A stretch of 64,000 bases of DNA from Andalucia godoyi (taxonomy: Eukaryota > Discoba > Jakobea > Jakobida > Andaluciidae). The notes beneath the pieces are model-generated. The model searched no databases. It saw nothing but the letters and a program-made list of their open reading frames with translations, and was not told the origin of the DNA. The translations under genes and the position numbers were made by a program. Position 1 is the stretch's first letter. Every line of letters starts with the position of its first letter. The DNA is taken from contig VRVR01000046.1 of assembly GCA_009859145.1 (NCBI GenBank), forward strand, positions 124,001 to 188,000, read 5' to 3'. Positions 37,732 through 46,714 of the stretch are shown in pieces.

Positions 37732-39021
37732 ATGTCCGCGCCAGAGGTTTCCATTAGTCCCGGGACTCCCCAATCAGAGACTTCGCGTTCGAATACCACG
37801 TTCGAGTCTGACTCGAACGCAAGTTTCCCCGCATCAAACGACCAGAGCACGACGGATAATTCCACGTTGAAGGAGCCTCCAACAGCTATCAGCGTTGCAA
37901 ATGACAATAGTAATGCAGTCAGCAGCGACAACAGCAACAACAGTAGCAGGAGCCCTGGGAGCGGCATGTCGGGCAGCAATAGCAACTTTGGCGACTCGGA
38001 TTCCGAGTCTGACGACAAGAATGCGTCCCGTCTGTCTGTCGATCGCTACGGGTTTATCACGAACGAAGCCGATGCCGTTGCCCATTCACCTGCATCAGTC
38101 CGCAGAGCGTCGATTGCACTGGAAAATTCGCGTTCTGACAAGTGGGTTAAGATGCTCAAATCTTGGGATCGGTACAAGGTGGAGAAGTATGACAAGCTCA
38201 AGAGACGAGTTCGAAAAGGCATTCCAGATCGTTGCAGAGGACAGGCATGGTCGTATTTTGTGGATACCAAGGAAAGACGCGCCAAGTTTCCGACAAAGTA
38301 CTACGAGGATCTTGTGCTGAAAGGCAACGACGAATTTCGCGAAGTGATTGAGAGGGATCTGTCGCGTACTTTCCCAAAACACGAATGGTTTAGAGAAAAA
38401 GGAGGAAAGGGACAGCAAGCATTGTACAATGTGTTGATTGCCTTGGCGTCGCACAATCCAGAAGTAGGGTATTGTCAAGGAATGGGGTTTGTAACGGCAA
38501 TGGCGCTGTCGTATCTATCTGAAGAAGACGCCTTCTGGCTGATGATGTGCCTCATGGAAAAGTTATCGTTGGATGGGTTGTTTGCTCCGGGGTTCCCAAG
38601 ACTCCGGTCGTCATTCTACGTGCTGGAAAGCCTGCTCGAACAGCACTACCCAAAGATTGGTGCGCATCTGGAAAAAGAACAAGTGGACATGTCATTGTAT
38701 GCATCTCAGTGGTTTCTTACGATGTTCATCAACATGTTTCCTTTTCCTGTTGTGCTGCGCATCTGGGATATGTTTTTGTTTGAAGGATGGAAAATCTTCT
38801 TCCGTGTTGCGTTGCTGATTCTGAAGTTCAACGAGAAGTTGATTATGGGAAGGAGCTTTGACTCCATTATCATGTCAATCAAGGATTTTTGTGAGAACCC
38901 CGAGATGAAGGATGAAAATTGGGTCATTACGAACGCTCTGAGGATCGACGTTGCCACCAAGGAAGTTGATGACTTGTACGATGAATACAGAGGCAAGAAT
39001 CCGGGTGTCAAGCGTTGCTAA
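37732..39021 (+). CDS. TBC-domain Rab GTPase-activating protein
   Basis: The frame is 429 residues. A Ser/Asn-rich disordered N-terminus (about 1-100) precedes the TBC domain (about 155-375): KGIPDRCRGQAWSYFVDTKE, the arginine-finger block IERDLSRTFPKHEWF (about 205), the glutamine-finger block GYCQGMGFVTAMALSYL (about 245), then LYASQWFLTMFINMFPFPVV and LRIWDMFLFEGWKIFFRVAL. Both catalytic fingers are intact, so it should stimulate GTP hydrolysis by a Rab. The layout is closest to the TBC1D10/Gyp-type short RabGAPs; the Rab target cannot be read from sequence. Confidence 0.92.
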   Translation: MSAPEVSISPGTPQSETSRSNTTFESDSNASFPASNDQSTTDNSTLKEPPTAISVANDNSNAVSSDNSNNSSRSPGSGMSGSNSNFGDSDSESDDKNASRLSVDRYGFITNEADAVAHSPASVRRASIALENSRSDKWVKMLKSWDRYKVEKYDKLKRRVRKGIPDRCRGQAWSYFVDTKERRAKFPTKYYEDLVLKGNDEFREVIERDLSRTFPKHEWFREKGGKGQQALYNVLIALASHNPEVGYCQGMGFVTAMALSYLSEEDAFWLMMCLMEKLSLDGLFAPGFPRLRSSFYVLESLLEQHYPKIGAHLEKEQVDMSLYASQWFLTMFINMFPFPVVLRIWDMFLFEGWKIFFRVALLILKFNEKLIMGRSFDSIIMSIKDFCENPEMKDENWVITNALRIDVATKEVDDLYDEYRGKNPGVKRC

Positions 39022-39469
39022 AAGGGAGCTCTGGCTTCACGTGCAAGCCCCCCTTTTTTTCTTCTTCATGTACATTTGCAAGTGTCTCACTGATTCTGGT
39101 ATCAATACATTTTTCTAGAGCTGTACACAACGAGAGTTTTTTATGCGCACAATCTTGGGCATACAGCCCATTTGCATTTCGCAGTTTGTCGAAGCACACA
39201 TGCGTTGTTTTCTTGTGACCTTGTTTTGCAAATTCATCGAACGATGAAGACGAGGTTGGTAGGAAGCCAATAAATGCGGGTCGATAGTGCAGTGTTCGTT
39301 TTTTCAAGATTGTCCGCCGTGTTCTTTCGCACTTTTGCCTTTGGCTCTCACACGATTGCGGCAATGTCTTTTCTTCTTCTGTCATGTCTCGGCCAGTAAT
39401 AACAATCACAATCCTAACCATTATCATGATTATGATGTTAAGTCAGTTGAAAAACGCTCGGATTTAATA
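39022..39469. other. Convergent intergenic region
   Basis: The 3' flanks of the TBC and AAA+ genes. A minus-strand ATG frame of 139 codons (39008-39427) crosses it and runs 14 bp into the TBC gene. It has no domain and is taken as chance. Confidence 0.45.
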
Positions 39470-41326
39470 TCATGTATGCACGGCATCTGCCGGAAACTCA
39501 ATCAATTGTTTCCAAACAGGAGCGCGAACAGAACTGGCCACAGCTTCTACCAACAGACGATTGCTAGAAACTGTGAATGTGTATTTCGGAAGGGATATGT
39601 TATCTGTGTCCGGAATGGACCCCGAGGCTGGTGCGAACTGCATCAACGATTCGCCGTACCGCGTAACTCTCTCGTAGAGGATAAATTCGACATCCTGGTC
39701 TTTCTGCGGCTCGGCATCAAGCCGCAGCTCGGTGTACGGCCCTCCTTCGTGCCCGTCAGCGTCTTCATCGGGATCATCGAGCAAATCTTCTTCCGTCATA
39801 TCTGAATATGAACGATGTAATCCGCCTCGGTTATAGGGAACAGAAAGTCTTTTTCGCGGCTCCGCAGTCCCATGAGACGCAGCAGCGGCAACCTTGATCA
39901 CGGTTTGATTAAAATACAGCAATGGACATCGACGGACGCGAATTCTGTGGGACAAGACAGCGGGGCAAAGAGCGCGAACCACATCAGGAGTCAGTTGCTT
40001 GGACGCCCAAGTATCCCCTTTCGACAGAGGAACTCGTGAAGAGTTCATAACAATCTGATAGGCCTTCAGAAATCTGAGCAGCAACAGATGCGCCGAAGGT
40101 GGCAGGGCCCGATCGACTTGAGGATGCGTTCTGAGGGTGACACAGATCTGTCGGCAAAAGTGTTCGACGTCAAACATTAGGAATGGATTCTTCTTGTCCA
40201 TTTTTTCCGCAAACGCGTTATACTCCTGAGATGAAATTGATCTGTTCGGAGTAACAGGGGCGACGAGAAAGTCTGTGGGTAACAAAGCTGACGCAAGGAA
40301 GCGCTCCGCGACAGGAGGGACCAAGAAGCATTTTGGCTGGAATGCAATTGTCGCAACAATCATGCTCCTCCTGGGAAGCTGAATGCACTTTCCATTGACA
40401 ACCACGCACTTGTTTGCAAAGACTTCCATTAAAGCGGATTGCGTACGCTCACTGCAGAGATCAATTCCATGAAGCAAAAAGACGTACTTGGACGCGGCAG
40501 ACGGATCGGCGACGGCAATGGACCGCGTAGGCTTCGCGCCAATTGGCCCAGAGTTGGTTCCAATGCGATCTGAATGGGAGTGTACACTTCCAGGGGACCG
40601 CAACACAGCCAGATTACCCTGATGTGAAAAGCCAGCTGGCCCACCCGACTCAGACGCGACATACACCGAGTCCCAGGAATCATCAGAAGACGCGTCATCT
40701 GTCGGACGCGATGCCCCGAGAGCAGCAGCCGTCAATCCGTATGCATTTCCCTTCGCTCGCAGATCATCATCGACAGCAGACTGCATCGCAGACCCTGCGT
40801 TATGAGAACTCGTCGGTGGCGATGCCTCTGAAATGGTGATCCCAGCAGCCAATCGACTGCGAGTCGGATCTCTGTGCTCACCTACTTTTGCTTTCATCAT
40901 CGCCACAGCATGGAGTGCAGCCGTGAATTTGCCGGCATGACCGCTTCTTCCGCTTGGGGGGATCAAGCTAGACGCACCTCCTCCTGGTGCTGCTGATAAG
41001 GAATGAAGATTTGCAGTAGACGAATTCACAGACGGGCTGTTCCTACCGGAAGTCGGAATGGAAATTGCACTTAACGGATTCGTCTGACTCTTAGTCGCAA
41101 GATTCGTCGAATACGCAAACCAGTAGAATAGATCTTCGACCCGCAAAGAATCCGAACACACAAGAGAGAAACAGACACACGGAAGCTGGGAAACAATGAA
41201 GCTCTGCAGATATCGACCTGATTCAGACATCGACAGCGTGCCGCTGGATGCGAGACGCGATCCGTCCATCAGAAGATGGTCTTCACATAGAGCTGTGAAC
41301 AGAAGCGTTCGCGATAGTTCTTCCAT
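39470..41326 (-). CDS. Degenerate AAA+ (MoxR/Mg-chelatase-like) protein
   Basis: The frame is 618 residues from MEELSRTLLFTALCEDHLLM. The recognisable AAA+ elements are a Walker B-like segment (SKYVFLLHGIDLCSERTQSA, then LMEVFANKCV) and the following strand (RRSMIVATIAFQPKCFLVPP). A sensor-2/lid helix comes next (PSAHLLLLRFLKAYQIVMNS, then LTPDVVRALCPAVLSHRIRV). The lid resembles the MoxR/Mg-chelatase group. No GxxxxGK P-loop is present, and Walker B lacks the usual acidic pair, so ATP hydrolysis is doubtful. Residues about 75-290 are a Ser/Gly-rich insert. The likely role is structural or regulatory. Confidence 0.65.
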   Translation of the reverse strand: MEELSRTLLFTALCEDHLLMDGSRLASSGTLSMSESGRYLQSFIVSQLPCVCFSLVCSDSLRVEDLFYWFAYSTNLATKSQTNPLSAISIPTSGRNSPSVNSSTANLHSLSAAPGGGASSLIPPSGRSGHAGKFTAALHAVAMMKAKVGEHRDPTRSRLAAGITISEASPPTSSHNAGSAMQSAVDDDLRAKGNAYGLTAAALGASRPTDDASSDDSWDSVYVASESGGPAGFSHQGNLAVLRSPGSVHSHSDRIGTNSGPIGAKPTRSIAVADPSAASKYVFLLHGIDLCSERTQSALMEVFANKCVVVNGKCIQLPRRSMIVATIAFQPKCFLVPPVAERFLASALLPTDFLVAPVTPNRSISSQEYNAFAEKMDKKNPFLMFDVEHFCRQICVTLRTHPQVDRALPPSAHLLLLRFLKAYQIVMNSSRVPLSKGDTWASKQLTPDVVRALCPAVLSHRIRVRRCPLLYFNQTVIKVAAAASHGTAEPRKRLSVPYNRGGLHRSYSDMTEEDLLDDPDEDADGHEGGPYTELRLDAEPQKDQDVEFILYERVTRYGESLMQFAPASGSIPDTDNISLPKYTFTVSSNRLLVEAVASSVRAPVWKQLIEFPADAVHT

Positions 41327-41652
41327 ATGTGCGTACCCCCGCGGTTGTCAAAAATAATAACAAAATATAAAATACTAATAATCATCAGGGGAAAAAAAAA
41401 TATACAGAAAAACATCAAACTCTTTCAAAAACGAATGTTTGAAAAAAACGAAAAGCAAAAAGAAAGCCGAAGATTGCAGAGAGAAAAGCTTGCGACTTAC
41501 GACAGTCGACAGCGCCGCCGGCAACGCATGCAGGAACGCAGAGCGAAGGAAGGGCAGAGTGTGCCACAGAAAGGAGCAGACGAAAACACACAAAACGTCG
41601 GCACTTACCATGTAGTAATAATAGTCATAATAATAAAAAATGCCACTGCTGA
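41327..41652. other. Spacer, AT-rich
   Basis: This is the upstream region of the AAA+ gene and 3' flank of TANGO6. No gene is seen; A-rich around 41350-41460. Confidence 0.45.
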
Positions 41653-44346
41653 TCAATCACGGAATGTTAATTTGGCTAACAGATCCGGCGGTAACATGGC
41701 CTCCAGGTCCATCACGGTCAGTCCTCGGGCTTCAGCACGGCACCGCTCTTCCTCGACATATTTTTGCAAAAGCTGTTCATCATAATGGTCGATCAAAACC
41801 GTGATTGCGTTCCCAGCGAACGTTCGAACGACCTCATCTCGATCAGAAGCAGCGGAGGCAGACAATCCTGAAAACAGCGCATGGAACACGGCTTTGTCAA
41901 CAAGTGACGCAAGGACGCCGTCCTCCACGAGGGCATCCAAGATGACTTCAATGGAATAGGCTGCACCACGCCTCAGCGGCTCCATGTCCAGCTCAACACG
42001 TATCATGTCCAAGCACGTGTATAGGATCTGAGTAATGAAAGGATGACTGGCGGCACCACACGTCTTGCACAGCGTTGCAATGTTAGAAATTGCAGAAACG
42101 CGGATATCTACGTTGGGGTCTCGAACGGCTCGGAGGTACGCAGAAAGAAAGAAATGTGCGTATTTGGGAAGCATTTTCCCACTGCGCATTGCAACAAGCA
42201 TCAGACTCTCTCCAAGTTTCAATCTCCGCTTGATGGGCAGAAGCTCATCGTCTGCAGCCACGGGCTCCTCTCTGTGGTGGCTGAACTTGTAGCAAAGTCG
42301 CGGAATGACAAGATCAGGGAAGAAGTCACCCATCATGCTTAATGCTTGAATGCACGACAGGAAAATGTAGGAATCCTCGTCGTCTAAGTGGTTCTCAATA
42401 ATCCCCATTATGTGGTCGATTTCCTCTTCCTGCAAACTTCCTCGATGTTGACGAACGTGTGTCTTCAAACAGTCAAGTGCGAACGCTCGAATCGGGATTG
42501 CTGGATCACGAAGATCCTGCAAAATCGATTCCAAACCAGCATTCGACGTCGCGGCATTCGATGGAGGAATTTCACTTTCAGCAGGCAGCGAGGAAGATTC
42601 TCTGAAACAACGCATCGTCGTTAGCGTCTCTCGGAGAAGCTGCCTTGCGTAGTTTGAAATGAGCGATCCTGCGTCGTCCAACCGCATCACAAGCAGTTGT
42701 TCGATGGAGCCGAAAGCGTTCCAAGAATCCGTCGTCCAGCACTGCGTCATCGACATCGTAAACGTGCCGCAGATCGAACATACGGTGATCAGCATTTCTT
42801 CTTCCAACGTCGAGCTTTGCAGGATGGAAGAAAAGGCACGGAAAAGTCTCGCGGGATCAAACTTCAGCAAATACGGAGAAACGATCACCGCCAGTTCCTC
42901 GATAGAGGACATGATCTGGTCCAGTGAGGCCGACGCTGACTGCAGATATTCCGGCACCAATTCAAGAGACTCTCGAGACGAATGAATCTCGTGGGACAGC
43001 GCAGAGAACTGTTCGAGAAGGTGGCTAAATGCGGAAACACACACGGATTCAGGAAGCGTTTTGAGAATATTAAACACAGCTGCTCGCGAAGACGTTTCTT
43101 CAATGTGCAAGGAGCTTGCGCTCAACAATGCTCCCTCCAGCATCCCGTTTGTGCTCAAAATGGCACGAATTCTGCGGTAGTGTCCAGTGAGGAAGCAGCA
43201 CACCAGTGCATCTCCAATTTGTGGAAGGCCCAAAATATATGACAATGCGCCCACCACTTGTTCTCTATCTTCACCATGGACGACATCCAACAACGAAAGA
43301 AGAGATGAAAAGAGATCGCCACACAGCTGTTTGTGAAGCGGAGCATAGTTTTCAGCATCGAACAGATAGCAGGAACATACGCGTAAAACCGCCGGCACGT
43401 TGCCTGCAGCAATAGAGAAACCAGGAGATAGAATAGGAATTGCACGCATCCAAAAGGACTCGCGCAACGCTTCTGGTTCCTGACTGGACAGCGTCTGCAC
43501 AAGAAATCGTGAAGTGAGAAACAGTTCAGATTCACAGTCATCGACCGTTTCCACAAAGAGCGCCAATTGCTCTGCTAAAGAAACAGCATACTCAACCGAA
43601 GTACATCTCGGAGGTCGAAGAAGCAGAATCAGACTCGCTGTTTTTGCATAGTCCATGCTCGTGGCGCGCAACAGCTGCTTCATGATCGCAAACAACGCGG
43701 CACGATCCTTGACGGTGGTGGAGAGCACGTGTTTGTTGATTTTTCGCAACCACGGAGGCGATGCGCCGTCAGCCATGCCAAGCTGCTCCACAATTACATC
43801 ACCGCTGGAAAACTTGACAAATGCATCCATGTTTCCAACCAATTCTTTCCGGAGTTCTTTGCTCAGAGGGTAGCCAGGCGGGATCTTCAGGCTTTTCGCA
43901 GTGGGATGCGGATGTTGATGTTGGTGATGCTCTTGATACAGGATTTGTGAAAACGCACAAAACAAGTCGATAAAGCACATTTCAATAACAACCTTTCGAA
44001 ATGACTCGGGCTGGATGAGATTTCGGAAAGCATACTGCAAGTGGCTCACCAATTGCACAGAATTGGACATTCTGTGTTCCCGAATGAGCTGCAGCCATGC
44101 ATTCTGAAATCTTTGCTCAAGAGGAATGCCGACACCGACATCCAGGAATCTCGAAATATGCATATACACCCAGCACATCAGAACAACTCGAATGCATGGT
44201 TGCTGCTGCAAGCTGTAATCCGCAAACAGCAACTGGTTGTCTGATGAGTGTTGGACTAACTCTATCACAAGCGTTTGGACAAGGCTCCTTCCTTCCTCTG
44301 GGGTCAGCTTCTCAGGAACCTTGCCAAACAAGAACAGTTGTTCCAT
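41653..44346 (-). CDS. TANGO6: TANGO6/Rtp1 RNA polymerase II nuclear-import/assembly factor
   Basis: The frame is 897 residues of HEAT-type helices, starting MEQLFLFGKVPEKLTPEEG (the open frame beyond it uses GTG). The diagnostic C-terminal blocks are LESILQDLRDPAIPIRAFAL with DCLKTHVRQH, then a long block GDFFPDLVIPRLCYKFSHHR, LPIKRRLKLGESLMLVAMRS, and YLRAVRDPNVDIRVSAISNI. These match the RTP1 C-terminal domains. A final helix near EEERCRAEARGL closes the protein. In yeast Rtp1 helps assemble and import Pol II; in animals TANGO6 is also linked to Golgi/COPI. A GA microsatellite lies directly upstream of its ATG, in the divergent promoter shared with aminopeptidase P. Confidence 0.8.
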   Translation of the reverse strand: MEQLFLFGKVPEKLTPEEGRSLVQTLVIELVQHSSDNQLLFADYSLQQQPCIRVVLMCWVYMHISRFLDVGVGIPLEQRFQNAWLQLIREHRMSNSVQLVSHLQYAFRNLIQPESFRKVVIEMCFIDLFCAFSQILYQEHHQHQHPHPTAKSLKIPPGYPLSKELRKELVGNMDAFVKFSSGDVIVEQLGMADGASPPWLRKINKHVLSTTVKDRAALFAIMKQLLRATSMDYAKTASLILLLRPPRCTSVEYAVSLAEQLALFVETVDDCESELFLTSRFLVQTLSSQEPEALRESFWMRAIPILSPGFSIAAGNVPAVLRVCSCYLFDAENYAPLHKQLCGDLFSSLLSLLDVVHGEDREQVVGALSYILGLPQIGDALVCCFLTGHYRRIRAILSTNGMLEGALLSASSLHIEETSSRAAVFNILKTLPESVCVSAFSHLLEQFSALSHEIHSSRESLELVPEYLQSASASLDQIMSSIEELAVIVSPYLLKFDPARLFRAFSSILQSSTLEEEMLITVCSICGTFTMSMTQCWTTDSWNAFGSIEQLLVMRLDDAGSLISNYARQLLRETLTTMRCFRESSSLPAESEIPPSNAATSNAGLESILQDLRDPAIPIRAFALDCLKTHVRQHRGSLQEEEIDHIMGIIENHLDDEDSYIFLSCIQALSMMGDFFPDLVIPRLCYKFSHHREEPVAADDELLPIKRRLKLGESLMLVAMRSGKMLPKYAHFFLSAYLRAVRDPNVDIRVSAISNIATLCKTCGAASHPFITQILYTCLDMIRVELDMEPLRRGAAYSIEVILDALVEDGVLASLVDKAVFHALFSGLSASAASDRDEVVRTFAGNAITVLIDHYDEQLLQKYVEEERCRAEARGLTVMDLEAMLPPDLLAKLTFRD

Positions 44347-44400
44347 GATTTCAACCGCACGCACGCACGCAAGTTATCAAAAGAGAGAGAGAGAGAGAGA

Positions 44401-44443
<43 letters not shown>

Positions 44444-44677
44444 GGAAACACAAGGAAGTCGGGTCTTTCGCGGTCTTTCCAACATGAGGCGGCCTTTTCC
44501 TTTGATTCACACGCGATTGAGTAGGCAGACTCATGTTGCTGATCTTGAAGCAAAAAAGACGAGAAAAAATATTGTCCGACAAACTAACCCGTTCTCCGAC
44601 GCTTCTCCAGAAGCCTTGATTGGCTCTTCACCTTTCCACTTCTCCACTATCCGGCTCACCATGGTCAGCGACGTCGG
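44347..44677. promoter_or_regulatory. Divergent promoter of TANGO6 and aminopeptidase P
   Basis: This is 331 bp with a (GCAC)n patch at about 44357-44370 and a long GA tract (separate entry). An upstream ATG for aminopeptidase P lies at 44661. Confidence 0.5.
44382..44442. repeat. (GA)n/(GATA)n microsatellite in divergent promoter
   Basis: Sixty bases of GA repeat with a short GATA insert, about 36 bp from the TANGO6 ATG. Confidence 0.95.
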
Positions 44678-44756
44678 ATGCTCTTTTCACTTTGTCGGCG
44701 TAGTTTTTCACGAGTTGCATCGTACCATTTTCCTCTCCGAGCCCTCTCCACCATGA
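44661..44756 (+). promoter_or_regulatory. uORF overlapping both aminopeptidase P start codons
   Basis: An ATG in strong context (CACCATGG) opens a 31-codon frame, different from the enzyme frame. It overlaps the first enzyme ATG (44678, weak context) and ends with a TGA that overlaps the second enzyme ATG (44753) as ATGA. This geometry would favour skipping the first start, and terminating ribosomes stop exactly on the second. It applies only if transcription starts upstream of 44661. Confidence 0.55.
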
Positions 44757-46606
44757 ACCCTGTCAATTCAAAGCTGGCGGCTTTGCGCGCCTCAATTGCA
44801 AATGCGAACCTGGATGCACTTATTGTGCCACCGAACGATGCCCACAGCTCGGAGTATGTTGCGCGTTGTGACGCACGACGGGCATATGTTTCCGGATTCA
44901 CGGGGTCAGCTGGAATTGCGCTCATTACGTCTTCGGAAGCGCTGCTGTGGACTGATGGTCGCTACTTCCTGCAAGCAGCCAACCAATTGGAGCCGGGTTG
45001 GAAGCTGATGAAGATGGGTGTGGACGTCGCGATGTCTGGGTGGGTCGCACACAATCTCAAAGGAAAGAAAGTTGGAGTGGATGCAAATCTCACATCATCT
45101 TCGCAGTTTGCGGAATGGAACACCGCGTGGGGGCCATCCGACATCGCCCTTGCAGCACTGACTGGAAAGAACCTCGTTGACAGCGTCTGGGAAGTTGATG
45201 ACGCGCAGCCGAAGCCGGGAATCCCGAGTTCGGAGATTTTCGTGCACCCTATCGAATTTTCTGGAGTAACCATGCAGGAAAAGGTCTTTGCCTTGCTCGC
45301 TCGTATGCGCACTCATCAAGTGGACGCAGTAGTTGTGTCCGCTCTGGACGAAGTTGCCTGGCTTTTGAATCTTCGCGGTGCCGACGTGGACTACAACCCT
45401 GTTTTCTGGGCATACGTTTTTGTGTCCAATGATGGGCTGCATGTTTTCTTGCGCGACGGGCTAGCTTCCCTTCCGGATGCAGTGCAAGCGCACTTGCAGG
45501 CTTGCCAGTCCTTTCCTGTTGCAGTCTTGCCCTATGACCATGCTTCCAAGACCATTGCGGAGCTTTCTGCAAAGCATAAGCATGTATACTACAATCCTGA
45601 GCAGTTAAACTATGAGATTGCATCTGTCATCGGCGAAAAGAAGTGCATTCCAAGTGGATGGAAAACGTCTCCGATCTGCTCGATGAAAGCGGTTAAGAGC
45701 GCCACGGAAATTGCAGGTATGAAGAATGCGCACAGGAGGGACGCAGTCGCCCTGGCTCGCCTGTTCCATTGGCTTGAGACTGAATTGGAGACGATTCCAA
45801 ATTCTGAAGAATTGACAGAACACCGCGTCGGAATGAAGCTGGAAGGTTTCCGCAAGGAACTTCCTAACTTCAAATCCTTGAGTTTTGGGACCATCGCCGG
45901 CTCTGGCCCCAATGGCGCCATCATTCACTACAAGCCTGCCGCGGAGACGTGTGCGCGGGTTTCTCGACGAATGTTCCTACTCGATTCGGGAGCTCAGTTT
46001 CTTGATGGCACGACGGATGTGACGCGGACGGTGCATCTGGGCGAACCGTCCGCGTATGAGAAAGAGTGTTTTACTCGGGTTCTCAAAGGCCACATCGGAA
46101 TTGCGCGGTCGGTGTTCCCGTCTGGCACGACCGGGTTCAGTCTTGATGTGTTTGCTCGCGAGCATCTGTGGCGCGTTGGGCTCGACTATCGACATGGTAC
46201 GGGACACGGAGTTGGCTCGTTTTTGAATGTTCACGAAGGCCCCCATGGAATATCCACGCGAACCGGGCATCTTAATTTTCCGATGGAGCCTGGTATGGTT
46301 GTGTCCAACGAGCCTGGATATTACGAAGACGGTAATTTTGGAATTCGAATTGAAAATCTTGTCCTCTGCACCAGTGTGCAGACGAAGTACTCTTTTGGTG
46401 AAATGCGCTTCTATGGTTTTGAGGAGCTTACATTGTATCCGCTCGATCGGAAATTGATTGACGTCGATCTCCTGAACAGAGACGAGATCGAATGGGTGAA
46501 CGCTTATCATGCACGATGTGCTCGCGAAGTCGCCCCATTAGTTCGTCAGTTTGCTGGAGCGGATGTTGAGCAATGGTTTCTGGAAAAGTGCAAGAGCATC
46601 CAGTGA
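44678..46606 (+). CDS. XPNPEP1: Xaa-Pro aminopeptidase (aminopeptidase P, M24B)
   Basis: It removes N-terminal residues preceding proline. The frame is 642 residues, close to the three-domain eukaryotic enzyme. The N-terminal domain starts MNPVNSKLAALRASIANANL with GFTGSAGIALIT and LWTDGRYFLQA. The catalytic pita-bread domain has the metal ligands: LLDSGAQFLDGTTDVTRTVH (two Asp), YRHGTGHGVGSFLNVHEGPH (His), VVSNEPGYYEDGNFGIRIEN (Glu pair). The 25 residues before the second Met (LFSLCRRSFSRVASYHFPLR) are Arg/Ser-rich and non-acidic like a mitochondrial presequence. Two products, mitochondrial and cytosolic, are therefore plausible. Confidence 0.93.
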   Translation: MLFSLCRRSFSRVASYHFPLRALSTMNPVNSKLAALRASIANANLDALIVPPNDAHSSEYVARCDARRAYVSGFTGSAGIALITSSEALLWTDGRYFLQAANQLEPGWKLMKMGVDVAMSGWVAHNLKGKKVGVDANLTSSSQFAEWNTAWGPSDIALAALTGKNLVDSVWEVDDAQPKPGIPSSEIFVHPIEFSGVTMQEKVFALLARMRTHQVDAVVVSALDEVAWLLNLRGADVDYNPVFWAYVFVSNDGLHVFLRDGLASLPDAVQAHLQACQSFPVAVLPYDHASKTIAELSAKHKHVYYNPEQLNYEIASVIGEKKCIPSGWKTSPICSMKAVKSATEIAGMKNAHRRDAVALARLFHWLETELETIPNSEELTEHRVGMKLEGFRKELPNFKSLSFGTIAGSGPNGAIIHYKPAAETCARVSRRMFLLDSGAQFLDGTTDVTRTVHLGEPSAYEKECFTRVLKGHIGIARSVFPSGTTGFSLDVFAREHLWRVGLDYRHGTGHGVGSFLNVHEGPHGISTRTGHLNFPMEPGMVVSNEPGYYEDGNFGIRIENLVLCTSVQTKYSFGEMRFYGFEELTLYPLDRKLIDVDLLNRDEIEWVNAYHARCAREVAPLVRQFAGADVEQWFLEKCKSIQ

Positions 46607-46714
46607 AAATAAAAATATGTTGAAGTTTATGCAAGTTAAAAAGAATCAGAGCAGAAGAAAATGAAATTGTTTTGGAAACTCCTTGGGTGCCGGTGAGCAA
46701 GTGCCCCGAACGCA

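Noticed and set aside
39008-39427. 139-codon ATG frame on the minus strand between TBC and AAA+ genes
   Set aside because: No domain. It begins only 43 bp after the AAA+ stop and overlaps the TBC coding end. A CHCH-like Cys pattern was considered but the spacing does not fit.
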